Counted from the first letter of the stretch, positions 7,272 to 16,409 are shown. The stretch: 64,000 nucleotides of DNA from Brucellaceae bacterium (GCA_020637755.1 JACKJW010000009.1:1-64000), one strand, 5' to 3'. Notes: a model not told the origin generated them from the sequence alone. A program made the numbers and translations.

Positions 7272-8708
7272 ATGAGACGCAATCGCAAGGCCAAGATCGT
7301 TGCCACCCTTGGTCCGGCCTCATCGTCGGCGGAAATGATCCGCAAGCTGCACGAGGCCGGTGCGGATGTCTTTCGCATCAACATGAGCCATGCCAGCCAT
7401 GACCTGATGCGCGAACTGGTCGGGCTCATCCGCCAGGTGGAGCGCGACATCGGACGCCCCATCGCCATTCTTGGCGATCTCCAGGGCCCGAAGCTGCGCG
7501 TCGGCAAGTTTGCCGAAGGCAAGGCCGCGCTCACGCCCGGCCAGGCGTTCACGCTGGACGACAACCCGGAGCCGGGCGATGCCACGCGCGTCCACCTGCC
7601 CCATCCCGAAATCCTGCAATCGGTGGAACCCGGCCACCGGCTGCTCATCGACGACGGCAAGCTGCAACTGGTCGCGGAAGCCTGCGACGGCAAGTCGATC
7701 CGCTGCAAGGTCGTCACCGGCACAAAAATCTCCGACAAGAAGGGCGTCTCGCTTCCCGATACCGAACTCCCCGTCGGCGCGCTGACCGAAAAGGACCGTT
7801 CCGACCTCGACGCTGTGCTGGAAGCCGGGGTGGACTGGGTGGCCCTCTCCTTCGTGCAGCGCCCTGAAGACATTGCGGAGGTGCGCAAGATCGCCCGCGG
7901 GCGGGCCGGCATCCTGTCCAAGATCGAAAAGCCGCAGGCCGTCGCCCGCCTGCCGGAAATCCTGGAACTGTCCGACGCCATCATGGTGGCGCGCGGCGAT
8001 CTTGGCGTGGAAATGCCCATCGAATCCGTGCCCGGCCTCCAGAAGCAGATGACGCGCATGGCGCGGCGCGAAGGCAAGCCGGTCGTCGTCGCGACCCAGA
8101 TGCTGGAATCCATGATTTCCGCCCCGGTGCCGACGCGCGCCGAAGTCTCCGACGTGGCGACCGCCCTCTTCGAGGGGGCGGACGCAGTCATGCTGTCAGC
8201 GGAATCGGCGGCAGGTGAATATCCGATCGAGGCCGTTTCGATGATGAACGCCATTGCCGAGCATGTGGAAGGCGAAAGCACCTTCCCAGGCATCATGGCA
8301 GCCCAGCGGGCCGACCCGGAAGCGACGGGCGCTGATGCCATCTCGGCCGCGGCCCGGCAAATTGCCGAGACGCTGAAGCTATCGGCCATCATCTGCTACA
8401 CCTCGTCCGGCACCACCGGCTTGCGCGCCTCGCGCGAGCGCCCGGTCGTGCCCGTCATCGCCCTCTCCCCGGTGGCCCAGACCGCGCGGCGCCTGACCCT
8501 CGCCTGGGGCCTGCATTGCGTGGTCACCGAGGACGCAAAGAACGAGGATGACATGGTGAACCGCGCATGCTCCATCGCCTACCGCGACGAGTTCGCCAAG
8601 GCAGGCGGGCGCATCATCATCACTGCCGGTGTGCCCTTTGGAACGCCGGGCTCCACCAACATGCTGCGCATCGCCTATATCGCATCCGACGGCATGGGCG
8701 GCATCTGA
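7272..8708 (+). CDS. pyk: Pyruvate kinase
   Basis: A 478-residue pyruvate kinase, converting phosphoenolpyruvate and ADP to pyruvate and ATP. Typical features are the N-terminal KIVATLGPAS (8-17), the FRINMSH substrate motif (about 34-40), the active-site lysine in SKIEKPQA (about 216-223), MVARGDLGVE (about 238-247) and the TRAE region. Length and domain order (A, B and C domains) are complete. A GGACGGGA sequence precedes the ATG. No clear terminator is seen in the 47 bases before the converging hydrolase gene. Confidence 0.97.
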   Translation: MRRNRKAKIVATLGPASSSAEMIRKLHEAGADVFRINMSHASHDLMRELVGLIRQVERDIGRPIAILGDLQGPKLRVGKFAEGKAALTPGQAFTLDDNPEPGDATRVHLPHPEILQSVEPGHRLLIDDGKLQLVAEACDGKSIRCKVVTGTKISDKKGVSLPDTELPVGALTEKDRSDLDAVLEAGVDWVALSFVQRPEDIAEVRKIARGRAGILSKIEKPQAVARLPEILELSDAIMVARGDLGVEMPIESVPGLQKQMTRMARREGKPVVVATQMLESMISAPVPTRAEVSDVATALFEGADAVMLSAESAAGEYPIEAVSMMNAIAEHVEGESTFPGIMAAQRADPEATGADAISAAARQIAETLKLSAIICYTSSGTTGLRASRERPVVPVIALSPVAQTARRLTLAWGLHCVVTEDAKNEDDMVNRACSIAYRDEFAKAGGRIIITAGVPFGTPGSTNMLRIAYIASDGMGGI

Positions 8709-8755
8709 CGCGCTGCTCGAGGCAGGCAATCCTGAACGTCCGGCGGACAGGCCGC

Positions 8756-9850
8756 TCAGCCCTTGCCCGCGTCGCCCCCTTCCGGCACGGCCGGCTTCGT
8801 GTCACGGCAGGCCGCATAGGGTCCATGGTCGTCGCCCGAAAGGCGGCGTTCGGCAGCCAGCGCCAGAGCCTTTAGATCGCCGAATTCGGCCGCCGGAGCG
8901 CCCGCGACCCTGCCGATGGCGGCCACGACGACTTCCGGTGCCGCATAGTCCGGCTTGTGGCCGAGATTGCCAATCCAGACGAGTTCGGCACCCGGAATGT
9001 CCCGCTTCAGGCCGAGCGAATGGATTTCCTCATAGACGACCGTGTCGCTGTCGCCGGACACGACCACCACCGGCACGGCGATCTCCCCGTAACGCGGCGC
9101 GGCAGCGCTGACGTGGTCGTACAGGCCTTCGACATCCTGCGCATTGTAGCGGAAGTTGGCAGGCCGCAGCACAAGGTCGATGGATCCGGCGCGAATGTAA
9201 TCCGCCGGCGCGGCATTGGGCGAAAACACGCATCCGATCGTTGCAGGCATGCGCATGAGGCCGGCCGGAAGTGCGACCGTGTTGGAGAAGATGCGCCCGA
9301 ACAGCGGATGGGCGGCAAGCGGATAATACCACGAGGTCTTTTTCCCGGGCCAGGGATGCGACGCGGCCGAAAGGAAGACGAGACCCGCCACCTTGTCCGG
9401 GCGCTCCAGCGCCAGCGCGCCGGTGACCGCACCACCGAAGGAATGGCCGACGATGATGGCCTTGCCGATGGCAAGCCGGTCCATCAGGGCGGCGATGGTG
9501 CGCGCCTGTCCGCTCGGCGTGGCGTTTTCCTGTCCGCCACGCGCCGACCAGCCATGGCCCGGCCGGTCCACGAACAGCATCTCCGCCTTGCCCTCCAGAA
9601 AGGGCCGCAGCGGCACCATCTGGTCCTTCAGGTTACCGCTGGCCCCGTGGATAAAGACGAGCGGCGGCAGAGCCGGCCGGGCCGGTGCGGGCACATGGAC
9701 AAAATGCATGCGCGTTCCCGCCACCTCCGCGAAGGCACCAACAGGCGGATTGCGCCTTTCGATCAGGAAGGCCCCGACACGGCTGACCCCGGCCAGCAGG
9801 AAACCGAAGGACAGGACGAAGGCGAGTGCTGCGGCGGCAAGGTTCAGCAT
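8756..9850 (-). CDS. Alpha/beta hydrolase with N-terminal membrane anchor
   Basis: A 364-residue alpha/beta-hydrolase fold protein. The oxyanion-hole motif FIHGASGN is at about 66-73 and the nucleophile elbow GHSFGG at 135-140 (Ser137). The likely acid is in VSGDSD and the likely catalytic His in GNLGHKPD. A hydrophobic segment at 3-25 is probably an uncleaved anchor or signal peptide. The ATG at 9850 is preferred; a TTG at 9889 would overlap the upstream TPR gene by 20 bases. The substrate is unknown. It is probably co-transcribed with the TPR gene. Confidence 0.82.
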   Translation of the reverse strand: MLNLAAAALAFVLSFGFLLAGVSRVGAFLIERRNPPVGAFAEVAGTRMHFVHVPAPARPALPPLVFIHGASGNLKDQMVPLRPFLEGKAEMLFVDRPGHGWSARGGQENATPSGQARTIAALMDRLAIGKAIIVGHSFGGAVTGALALERPDKVAGLVFLSAASHPWPGKKTSWYYPLAAHPLFGRIFSNTVALPAGLMRMPATIGCVFSPNAAPADYIRAGSIDLVLRPANFRYNAQDVEGLYDHVSAAAPRYGEIAVPVVVVSGDSDTVVYEEIHSLGLKRDIPGAELVWIGNLGHKPDYAAPEVVVAAIGRVAGAPAAEFGDLKALALAAERRLSGDDHGPYAACRDTKPAVPEGGDAGKG

Positions 9851-9869
9851 GGCACGGGGCGCAACCAGA

Positions 9870-10430
9870 TCAGATGCCTTCGCCGGCAAGCTTGTCGGCC
9901 AGCGTGCCGACCGCGCGCTGGGCGTCGCGCATCATGGGATAGATCACCAGCACCCGCTCATAGACGGCAAGCGCACTTTCCTCGCGCCCGGTCGCCATGA
10001 AGATGGCCGCGAGTCCCGCCAGCGCACCGAAATGGCGCGGCTCGCGTTCGAGCACGGCATGGATGTCGGCGACCGACTTGTTGAAGTTGCGCATCTTGAA
10101 GTGCAGCGTCGCGCGCCGGTTCCAACCCTCCGCAAAAGCCGGGTCCAGCATGATGACCTGGTCGAGCAGGTCGAGTGCCACATCGTTCTCGCCTTCGGCC
10201 ATGGCCTCGCTGGCCTTGAGCATCAGGAGGTCGATGGTGGCCGAACCGGACTCCTCCAGCCGCCCGGTGATGGAACGCGCAATCCTGTTCGCCGCACTCT
10301 CGTTGGCACTGCGCTTCAGCTGGATGAAGAGATCGTCGAGGGAGGCCGCGCCCGCTTTCTGCGCACCGGCATGGGCTGGCTGGGCAGCCGCGGAGAGGAA
10401 CAGGCAAAGGGCATACACAAAAAATCGCAT
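9870..10430 (-). CDS. Exported TPR-repeat protein
   Basis: A 186-residue protein with a signal peptide (MRFFVYALCLFLSAAA, cleavage near AHA at about 20). Three or so tetratricopeptide repeats follow, the clearest around ALDLLDQVIMLDPAFAEGW and ALAVYERVLVIYP. Such periplasmic TPR proteins are protein-interaction modules. The ATG at 10430 gives the most natural signal peptide. However, a 7-bp hairpin (GGGCAGC/GCTGCCC, 10431-10452) lies right before it, and an alternative ATG at 10454 would include the hairpin as coding sequence. No strong ribosome-binding site favours either start. Confidence 0.78.
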   Translation of the reverse strand: MRFFVYALCLFLSAAAQPAHAGAQKAGAASLDDLFIQLKRSANESAANRIARSITGRLEESGSATIDLLMLKASEAMAEGENDVALDLLDQVIMLDPAFAEGWNRRATLHFKMRNFNKSVADIHAVLEREPRHFGALAGLAAIFMATGREESALAVYERVLVIYPMMRDAQRAVGTLADKLAGEGI

Positions 10431-10500
10431 GGGCAGCAGGGTAGCGCTGCCCATGGAAACGTCAAACTGAAAAATCCGTGAGGCGCAAGGGCGCCCGCAC

Positions 10501-10626
10501 TCAGCCCTGACGGGCCTTGAAGCGCGGAGCTTCCTTGTTGATGATGTAGATGCGGCCCTTGCGGCGCACCATGCGGTTGGCGCGGTGACGGCCCTTGAGC
10601 GCCTTGAGCGAGTTCTTGATCTTCAT
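10501..10626 (-). CDS. rpmJ: 50S ribosomal protein L36
   Basis: A 41-residue ribosomal protein L36, starting MKIKNSLKALKGRHR and ending NKEAPRFKARQG. It is the cysteine-free (C-minus) form, which lacks the zinc ribbon ligands of classical L36. It stands alone, as is usual in alphaproteobacteria, behind its own predicted promoter (10717-10745). Confidence 0.96.
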   Translation of the reverse strand: MKIKNSLKALKGRHRANRMVRRKGRIYIINKEAPRFKARQG

Positions 10627-10716
10627 CGTACTGACCCGTTGCTTTGAGCCGCGCCACTGGGGCGGGCCCGACATGAAACGCGCGCCACTGCGGGCGCGCC
10701 TTGAAAGGATGCTGGC

Positions 10717-10745
10717 TCATAAACGCTCGTCCGCCCGCCTGTCAA
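10717..10745 (-). promoter_or_regulatory. Predicted rpmJ promoter
   Basis: On the minus strand TTGACA (complement of 10740-10745) and TTATGA (complement of 10717-10722) are separated by 17 bases. This is a near-consensus vegetative promoter about 90 bases before rpmJ. Confidence 0.6.
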
Positions 10746-10831
10746 GCTGCGGCTGGGCAATCGGGGCGGCCGGACCGCGCCTTTTCCACCACAAGCACAC
10801 CATTCAGGCGCCCGGCCTGCCAAGCCATGCG

Positions 10832-10860
10832 TTGCATAGGCCCGCGAATTTCGTTATAGC
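10832..10860 (+). promoter_or_regulatory. Predicted trcR promoter
   Basis: TTGCAT (10832-10837), a 17-base spacer, and TATAGC (10855-10860) lie about 80 bases before trcR. The rest of the 313-base interval 10627-10939 shows only a short GC hairpin near 10680-10700 and no gene. Confidence 0.5.
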
Positions 10861-10939
10861 ACGGTCGATTTTCCCTTAAATCCGGTGGCACGACCACCGC
10901 CCGCGTGGGGGACGCGGGCGAACGAGAGGATATTACCCG

Positions 10940-11665
10940 ATGGCCAACCAGCTTCTCATGCCCAAGGCGACCGCCGTCTGGCTCGTCGACAACACGGCCC
11001 TGTCCTTCGACCAGATCGCCCATTTCTGCAAGCTGCACCCGCTGGAAGTGAAGGCAATTGCCGATGATGAGGCTGCGCAGGGCATCAAGGGTCTCGATCC
11101 CGTCTCGACCGGCCAGCTGACCCGCGACGAGATCGACCGCGCCGAAGGTGACCCGGAATACCGCCTGAAGCTCCAGGAATCGCGCGTGCGCATCCCGGAG
11201 AAGAAGCGCAAGGGCCCGCGTTACACCCCGCTCTCCAAGCGGCAGGACCGGCCCAACGCCATTCTCTGGCTGGTGCGCAACCACCCGGAACTGAAGGACG
11301 CACAGATCTCGCGCCTTGTCGGCACCACCAAGTCGACCATCGAGCAGATCCGTAACCGCACCCACTGGAACTCGGCCAACCTCGCGCCGATGGACCCCGT
11401 GACGCTCGGCCTCTGCGCCCAGATCGACCTCGACATGGAAGTGCAGAAGGCCGCCAAGAACGCCCCGCCGCGCGCCGACACCGGCGACACGCTGCTTCCG
11501 GCCTCCGCGACCGAGAACCTGGACACCAACGATCTCTCCGTCTTCGCCGGCATGGCCGCGAAGCCTGAGCGCGAGGAAGAGGAAGAGCTCGACGCCGACA
11601 AGGTCTTCGCCAAGCTTTCCTCGCTCAAGGGACGCCGTGACGACGAGGACGACGACCAGTTCTGA
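10940..11665 (+). CDS. trcR: DUF1013 protein, TrcR-type cell cycle transcriptional regulator
   Basis: A 241-residue DUF1013 protein, the family containing the alphaproteobacterial cell cycle transcriptional regulator TrcR. The N-terminal part (about 1-60, starting MANQLLMPKATAVWLVDNT) and the middle (about 105-150, RPNAILWLVRNHPELKDAQISRLVG) look like two helix-turn-helix-like segments. The C-terminus is strongly acidic (EREEEEELDADK, DDEDDDQF). A GAGAGGAT sequence precedes the ATG. Monocistronic, with a promoter and a strong terminator. Confidence 0.88.
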   Translation: MANQLLMPKATAVWLVDNTALSFDQIAHFCKLHPLEVKAIADDEAAQGIKGLDPVSTGQLTRDEIDRAEGDPEYRLKLQESRVRIPEKKRKGPRYTPLSKRQDRPNAILWLVRNHPELKDAQISRLVGTTKSTIEQIRNRTHWNSANLAPMDPVTLGLCAQIDLDMEVQKAAKNAPPRADTGDTLLPASATENLDTNDLSVFAGMAAKPEREEEEELDADKVFAKLSSLKGRRDDEDDDQF

Positions 11666-11693
11666 TGGCGCAAGCCTGTGCAAATGTGACAAG

Positions 11694-11720
11694 GCCCGGT
11701 GCCGCGCGCCGGGCTTTTTT
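11694..11720 (+). terminator. Intrinsic terminator after trcR
   Basis: A 9-bp stem (11694-11702 with 11706-11714, one G-T pair) with a 3-base loop is followed by six T (11715-11720). The T-run abuts the stop codon of the converging WYL gene. Confidence 0.9.
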
Positions 11721-12436
11721 CATGGCAGGGCGCAGCCGCCGCCCTGTCCGTCATTGCGCAATTCCATCATGCGGAAGAAATCCGCCAGGCTGCGGCCTCG
11801 CTCCGGCTTGAAACGCCGGTCCGTGGCCTCCAGGACGACCATCCGGTCAAGCCGGAACATGCGGAAATCATTGCGCAGCTCGCACCAGCCGACCAGCGTC
11901 CAGACCTTGCCCCAGAACCACAGGCCGAGCGGGCGCACATCGCGCAGGCTCGCTGCCTCGCCCGCATCGCGGTAATCGAGCCGCAGCACCTCGCCCGCCT
12001 CGATGGCCTTGTTGATCCGGTCGATGCGTTCGCGCTCGCGCGCACCCAGCTGGTCCATGGGTGGGGCATAGATGCGGATCTGATCAAGCCGGTGCCGTTC
12101 GGCATCCGGCAGCACCGCGCCGATCTTGACTAGCGCTTCCTCGGCGGCACGCGCCATGGCCGCCCCGCCCCAGGCCCGCACCATGCGCGCACCCGCCACC
12201 AGCGCCACGATCTCGTCGCGGGAAAACATCAGTGGCGGCAGATCAAAACCTTCGCGCAGCAGGTAGCCGACCCCCGCCTCCCCATCGATGGGAACGCCGG
12301 TGGACTGGAGATCCGCAATGTCGCGATAGATGGTGCGCTCCGAGACCTCCAGCCGGCCGGCCAGCATGCGCGCCGTCACCAGCCGCCCGCCACGCAGGTG
12401 TTGCACGATCTGGAACAGGCGGTCGGCGCGGCGCAT
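11720..12436 (-). CDS. YafY-type transcriptional regulator (HTH plus WYL domain)
   Basis: A 238-residue regulator. The N-terminal winged helix (RADRLFQIVQHLR, then VSERTIYRDIADLQ at about 32-45) has the HTH_11 form, and the central and C-terminal part is a WYL domain (about 135-200). WYL domains sense ligands, often nucleic acid or nucleotide-like, and the family usually regulates neighbouring genes. The ATG at 12436 lies five bases after the VOC gene stop, so the two form an operon. The perfect palindrome at 12869-12892 before the VOC gene is its likely operator. Confidence 0.87.
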   Translation of the reverse strand: MRRADRLFQIVQHLRGGRLVTARMLAGRLEVSERTIYRDIADLQSTGVPIDGEAGVGYLLREGFDLPPLMFSRDEIVALVAGARMVRAWGGAAMARAAEEALVKIGAVLPDAERHRLDQIRIYAPPMDQLGARERERIDRINKAIEAGEVLRLDYRDAGEAASLRDVRPLGLWFWGKVWTLVGWCELRNDFRMFRLDRMVVLEATDRRFKPERGRSLADFFRMMELRNDGQGGGCALP

Positions 12437-12441
12437 GACGG

Positions 12442-12822
12442 TCAGCTCTTGAAGGTGAACAGGCCGATGGAGTTGCCGTCGGGATCGGTGCAATAGGCAA
12501 AGCGCCCGTCCGGGATTTCGATCACCGGCGACACAACAGTTCCACCGGCTTCCGTCACCCGCGCCATCGCATCCTCGACCGTCCCGTGAACCTGGAAATG
12601 AACCGTCGGGCCGCTGCCTGCCGCCGCAGGCTTCCCCTCATAGAGGTGACCGGCCACGCCGCGCTCGCCGTCATAGGGAAACACCATGGTGACGTTCGGG
12701 CCCATCTCCTGCCGGATCAGGCTTGTTTCAAGGACTGCCTCGAAAAAGGCTTTCGCCTTGTCGAGGTTGGCAACCGGGATTTCGGTCCAGATGACCGGAT
12801 TGTGGTGAAGCGGGGCATTCAT
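12442..12822 (-). CDS. VOC family protein (glyoxalase/bleomycin-resistance fold)
   Basis: A 126-residue vicinal-oxygen-chelate protein. Two beta-alpha-beta-beta-beta halves are seen, with WTEIPVANLDKAKAFFEAVL in the first and the closing DPDGNSIGLF in the second. It matches the small single-domain VOC proteins that often stand beside a WYL regulator. The catalytic role (lyase, dioxygenase or binding protein) cannot be inferred. AAGGA lies before the ATG at 12822, and the next gene is the regulator. Confidence 0.85.
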   Translation of the reverse strand: MNAPLHHNPVIWTEIPVANLDKAKAFFEAVLETSLIRQEMGPNVTMVFPYDGERGVAGHLYEGKPAAAGSGPTVHFQVHGTVEDAMARVTEAGGTVVSPVIEIPDGRFAYCTDPDGNSIGLFTFKS

Positions 12823-12868
12823 GATCGTTCCTTTCGGGTCTATGTGAATGCACCCTTGTCGCACACCC

Positions 12869-12892
12869 CTCCTGACAGCATCCTGTCAGGAG
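12869..12892. promoter_or_regulatory. Perfect palindromic operator before the VOC-WYL operon
   Basis: CTCCTGACAG (12869-12878), spacer CATC, CTGTCAGGAG (12883-12892): two perfect 10-base arms centred about 58 bases before the VOC start. This is the expected position for an autoregulatory operator. As RNA it could also form a hairpin, but no T-run follows. Confidence 0.65.
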
Positions 12893-12908
12893 CCGTCACC
12901 ATGTCCCG

Positions 12909-13502
12909 TCACGGCTTTGGCGTCACCACCGTCAGGCCGAGCATCCGCCAGCCCTGCATGCCGGCCCGGTAATAGTAGATCTTTTCGGCTGGGAACCCCG
13001 CCTCGATCATCCGGCGCGCCGCCGTGGGCGACTGACCGCACCATGGCCCGTTGCAATAGAGCGCAGCGGATTTCACGTTTTCGCCGTCGCAAAGCCAGCC
13101 GTCGAAATCCGGCTCACATCCCAGTTCCCCCAGCCGGTCAGCGGCTTCGGTATAGGGAATGTTGACAGCACCAGGGATCGCTCCGCCGAGATAGTCTGGC
13201 CGCACCCGCCCGTCGATGACCACCACGTCCGGATTCTTGAGGAAGGCCAGCATTTCCAACTCGCCCACCGGCGTCACGCCTTCGGCCGGGATCATGGGCT
13301 GGATGCAGAAATTGGGGCAGGGCCGCGCGATCCTGGCGAAGTCGCCTTCGATCACCGCGCCATTGTCCTGCACGCGGGAAATCTCGACCGGCCCGTCGCC
13401 TGTCTCAACCGTCACGCTCATCATGTCCTTGGTGATGCCGACCGGTTCGCCCTGGGCGGACCCGGCGATGAGCGCCAGCAGCGCTGCCATGATCATCCGC
13501 AT
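12909..13502 (-). CDS. Exported rhodanese-like protein
   Basis: A 197-residue protein with a signal peptide (about 1-18, ending near GSAQG) and a C-terminal rhodanese domain. The domain shows VVVIDGRVRPDY, the GAIPGAVNIPY strand-loop, and a putative active-site cysteine in YCNGPWCGQS. A further pair, PCPNFC (about 62-67), may form a disulfide. It is presumably periplasmic, with a sulfur-transfer or redox role. The ATG at 13502 has GGAGG at good distance; the upstream ATG at 13508 overlaps that site. Confidence 0.82.
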   Translation of the reverse strand: MRMIMAALLALIAGSAQGEPVGITKDMMSVTVETGDGPVEISRVQDNGAVIEGDFARIARPCPNFCIQPMIPAEGVTPVGELEMLAFLKNPDVVVIDGRVRPDYLGGAIPGAVNIPYTEAADRLGELGCEPDFDGWLCDGENVKSAALYCNGPWCGQSPTAARRMIEAGFPAEKIYYYRAGMQGWRMLGLTVVTPKP

Positions 13503-13563
13503 GGTCATCTCCTCCCTGTTTCCTGCCGGGCATCTGATCTGCCCTTGCCTTGCGGCCTTCGGA

Positions 13564-14358
13564 TCAATCCCTCCGTGCCTTCACCGGAACGGTATAGTTG
13601 AGCGGAAGGCGGCCGCCATCGGCATAGATCGTCTGCCCGGTGATGTAGCTTGCCTCGTCGGAGGCGAGGAACGCGGCGATGGCAGCGATTTCTTCCGGCT
13701 CGCCGAGGCGTCCGAGCGGCGTGCGCGACATCACTTTCTGGCGCGCCGCCTCGTCGGAATTGACCGCTGCCAGCATCTCCGTGTTGATCGAGCCGGGACC
13801 GATGGCATTGACCCGGATGCCGTGCGGGGCAAGCGCCAGCGCCATCACTTTGGTGAGCTGGTTCACGCCGCCCTTCGACAGCGAATAGGGCACCTGGTTG
13901 GCAATGGCGAATACACCGTTGATCGACGACATGTTGACGATCGCGCCGGGCTTGCCGCCCGCCTTGACAGCCTCCACCATGTGGCGGGCCACGGTCTGGC
14001 CCATCAGGAACGAGCCCTTCAGGTTCACGTTCATCACCCGGTCGTAATCGTCTTCCTTCAGGTCGAGGAATTCGGCGCCATGGATGATCCCGGCATTGTT
14101 GACCAGCACGTCGATACCGCCAAGGAAATCGGCCGAATGGGCAACCAGATTGTGCACGTCGAGCTTGCGCGACACATCGGTCTTGATGAACTGCACATCG
14201 CCATGGGCCGAAAGGGATTTCAGCGCTGCCTTGCCCTTTTCATTGTCGACATCGGCAATGACAACCCGCATGCCCTCGCGGACAAACCGCTGGGCAATGG
14301 CAAGGCCGATGCCACCGCCAGCTCCAGTGACGATGGCGCGCTTGGACGAAAGGTTCAT
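13564..14358 (-). CDS. SDR family oxidoreductase
   Basis: A 264-residue classical short-chain dehydrogenase. The cofactor motif TGAGGGIG is at 11-18, NNAG at 87-90, catalytic Ser at about 144, and Tyr158 and Lys162 in YSLSKGG. Asp36 after the second strand suggests NAD(H) rather than NADP(H). The substrate is unknown. AGGAGA precedes the ATG. It follows prpE on the same strand after 67 bases and may share its transcript, which would place it in short-chain acyl or hydroxyacid metabolism. That link is only inference. Confidence 0.85.
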   Translation of the reverse strand: MNLSSKRAIVTGAGGGIGLAIAQRFVREGMRVVIADVDNEKGKAALKSLSAHGDVQFIKTDVSRKLDVHNLVAHSADFLGGIDVLVNNAGIIHGAEFLDLKEDDYDRVMNVNLKGSFLMGQTVARHMVEAVKAGGKPGAIVNMSSINGVFAIANQVPYSLSKGGVNQLTKVMALALAPHGIRVNAIGPGSINTEMLAAVNSDEAARQKVMSRTPLGRLGEPEEIAAIAAFLASDEASYITGQTIYADGGRLPLNYTVPVKARRD

Positions 14359-14425
14359 GATGGGTCTCCTGACATGGGGGGACCGTGCATCCCGGTCGTA
14401 AAAAGGTCAAGGCGACCCCGCGCCG

Positions 14426-16351
14426 TCAGATTGCTGCGGCCACACCCCCGCCGATGCCGCGCATGGCAAGCGCCGCAGCGATTTCTTCCATGATCTCCGG
14501 ATCGTCAATCGTTGCCGGCATCGACCATGCCTGCGAATCGGCGACCTTCTGCATGGTGGAGCGGAGGATCTTGCCCGAGCGCGTCTTGGGCAGACGCTTG
14601 ACCGCAATGGCCGTGCGGAAGGCGGCGACAGGCCCGATCTTCTCGCGCACCAGCGACACGACCTCCGCCTCGATCTCGCCCTCGGGCCGGTTTACCCCCG
14701 CGTTGAGCACGATGAATCCGCAGGGCAACTGCCCCTTCAACTGGTCGGCCATGCCGATGACCGCGCATTCTGCCACGTCGGGGTGCTCGGCAATCACCTC
14801 TTCCATCGCGCCGGTGGAGAGCCGGTGGCCCGCGACGTTGATGATGTCGTCGGTGCGCGCCATGATGTAGAGATAGCCGTCCTCGTCCTTGTAGCCCGCA
14901 TCCGCCGTCTTGTAGTAGCCGGGGAATTCGGTGAGATAGGCATCGATGAAGCGCTGGTCGGCATTCCACAGCGTCGGCAGGCAGCCGGGCGGCAGCGGCA
15001 TGCGCACCACGATGTTGCCCATCACGTCCGGGCCCACCTGCATGCCATGGTCATCGACAATGTCGATCTTGTAGCCGGGCAGCCGAAGGCCCGGAGAACC
15101 GTATTTCACCGGCATCAGGCCGGGACCGGACTGGTTGCCGACCATCGGCCAGCCGGTTTCCGTCTGCCACCAGTGGTCCAGAACCGGCACGCCCAGATGA
15201 CGCTCCGCCCAGTGGATCGTGTCCGGATCGGCCCGTTCACCCGCCAGATAAAGCGTGCGGAAATGCGACAGGTCGTAATTCTTGACCAGAAGCCCGTCCG
15301 GGTCAGCCTGCTTGATGGCGCGGAAGGCCGTAGGCGCGGTGAATTGCGAAACGACCTTGTGCTCCGACATGACGCGCCAGAAGGTCCCGGCATCGGGCGT
15401 CCCGACCGGCTTGCCCTCAAACAGGATGCCCGTCGCCCCGTGCAACAGAGGGCCATAGACGATGTAGGAATGGCCGACCACCCAGCCGACATCCGAGACG
15501 CCCCAGAACACCTCACCCGGCTTCACGCCGTACATGTGCTCCATGGTCCATTTGACGGCCACCATATGGCTGCCATTGTCGCGCACGACACCCTTCGGCT
15601 GGCCCGTGGTCCCCGAAGTGTAGAGGATATAGAGCGGATCGGTGGTCGCAACGTGGGCAGGCTCAACCGTTCGGCCGGCCGCCAGCGCCGGATCGACCAG
15701 TGCGCGATAGTCGAAATCGCGCCCCTCGACGAGCGAGGCTTCGCGCTGCGGCCGTTGCAGGATGATGCAGAATTCCGGCTTCGAGGATGCCATCTCGATG
15801 GCGCCGTCGAGCATCGGCTTGTAGTCCACGATGCGGCCCGGCTCCAGCCCGCACGACCCAGCGATCACCGCCTTGGGTGTGGCATCGTCGATGCGCGTCG
15901 CCAGTTCGCGCGCCGAAAACCCGCCAAAGACGACCGAATGGATGGCGCCAAGCCGCGCACAGGCAAGCATGGCGAAGGCAGCTTCGGGCACCATCGGCAT
16001 GTAGATGATGACCCGGTCGCCCTTGGTGATGCCCTTGTCGGCCAGCACCGCTGCCAGCGCATTCACCTGCCGCAGGGTCTCGCGATAGCTGAAATGGGCC
16101 TTGCTGCCGGTCATGGCGCTGTCATGGATGAGCGCTATCTGGTCTCCGCGCCCGGCGGCGATCTGCCGGTCGAGACAATTGTAGGAGGTGTTGCAGGTTC
16201 CGCCGGTGAACCAGCGGCCATAGATGCCCATTTCCGGATCGAAGATCGTCTCCGGTTCCTTGAACCAGTCGATCTGACGGCCCGGTTCTTCCCAGAAACC
16301 GACGGGATCGGCTTCCCAGCGGTGGTAGATGTCCCAGTAGGCAGAGCTCAT
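14426..16351 (-). CDS. prpE: Propionyl-CoA synthetase (acyl-CoA synthetase, ACSS3/PrpE type)
   Basis: A 641-residue AMP-forming acyl-CoA synthetase, activating propionate (possibly other short acids) with ATP and CoA. The P-loop is YTSGTTGQPKG (about 250-260), the adenylate motif is WWQTETGWP, and the C-terminal lysine is in TRSGKILRS. Runs such as SDVGWVVGHSYIVYGPLLHG and EGKPVGTPDAGTFWRV are of the PrpE rather than the Acs type. The ATG at 16351 has AAGGAG upstream. A PhaR-type site lies 59-73 bases before the start, consistent with feeding propionyl-CoA into polyhydroxyalkanoate metabolism. Confidence 0.88.
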   Translation of the reverse strand: MSSAYWDIYHRWEADPVGFWEEPGRQIDWFKEPETIFDPEMGIYGRWFTGGTCNTSYNCLDRQIAAGRGDQIALIHDSAMTGSKAHFSYRETLRQVNALAAVLADKGITKGDRVIIYMPMVPEAAFAMLACARLGAIHSVVFGGFSARELATRIDDATPKAVIAGSCGLEPGRIVDYKPMLDGAIEMASSKPEFCIILQRPQREASLVEGRDFDYRALVDPALAAGRTVEPAHVATTDPLYILYTSGTTGQPKGVVRDNGSHMVAVKWTMEHMYGVKPGEVFWGVSDVGWVVGHSYIVYGPLLHGATGILFEGKPVGTPDAGTFWRVMSEHKVVSQFTAPTAFRAIKQADPDGLLVKNYDLSHFRTLYLAGERADPDTIHWAERHLGVPVLDHWWQTETGWPMVGNQSGPGLMPVKYGSPGLRLPGYKIDIVDDHGMQVGPDVMGNIVVRMPLPPGCLPTLWNADQRFIDAYLTEFPGYYKTADAGYKDEDGYLYIMARTDDIINVAGHRLSTGAMEEVIAEHPDVAECAVIGMADQLKGQLPCGFIVLNAGVNRPEGEIEAEVVSLVREKIGPVAAFRTAIAVKRLPKTRSGKILRSTMQKVADSQAWSMPATIDDPEIMEEIAAALAMRGIGGGVAAAI

Positions 16352-16409
16352 GGTCACTCCTTGCTGCGCGTGGCATTGCGCAAACCGGTTCACCTGCCTA
16401 TACCATTTT

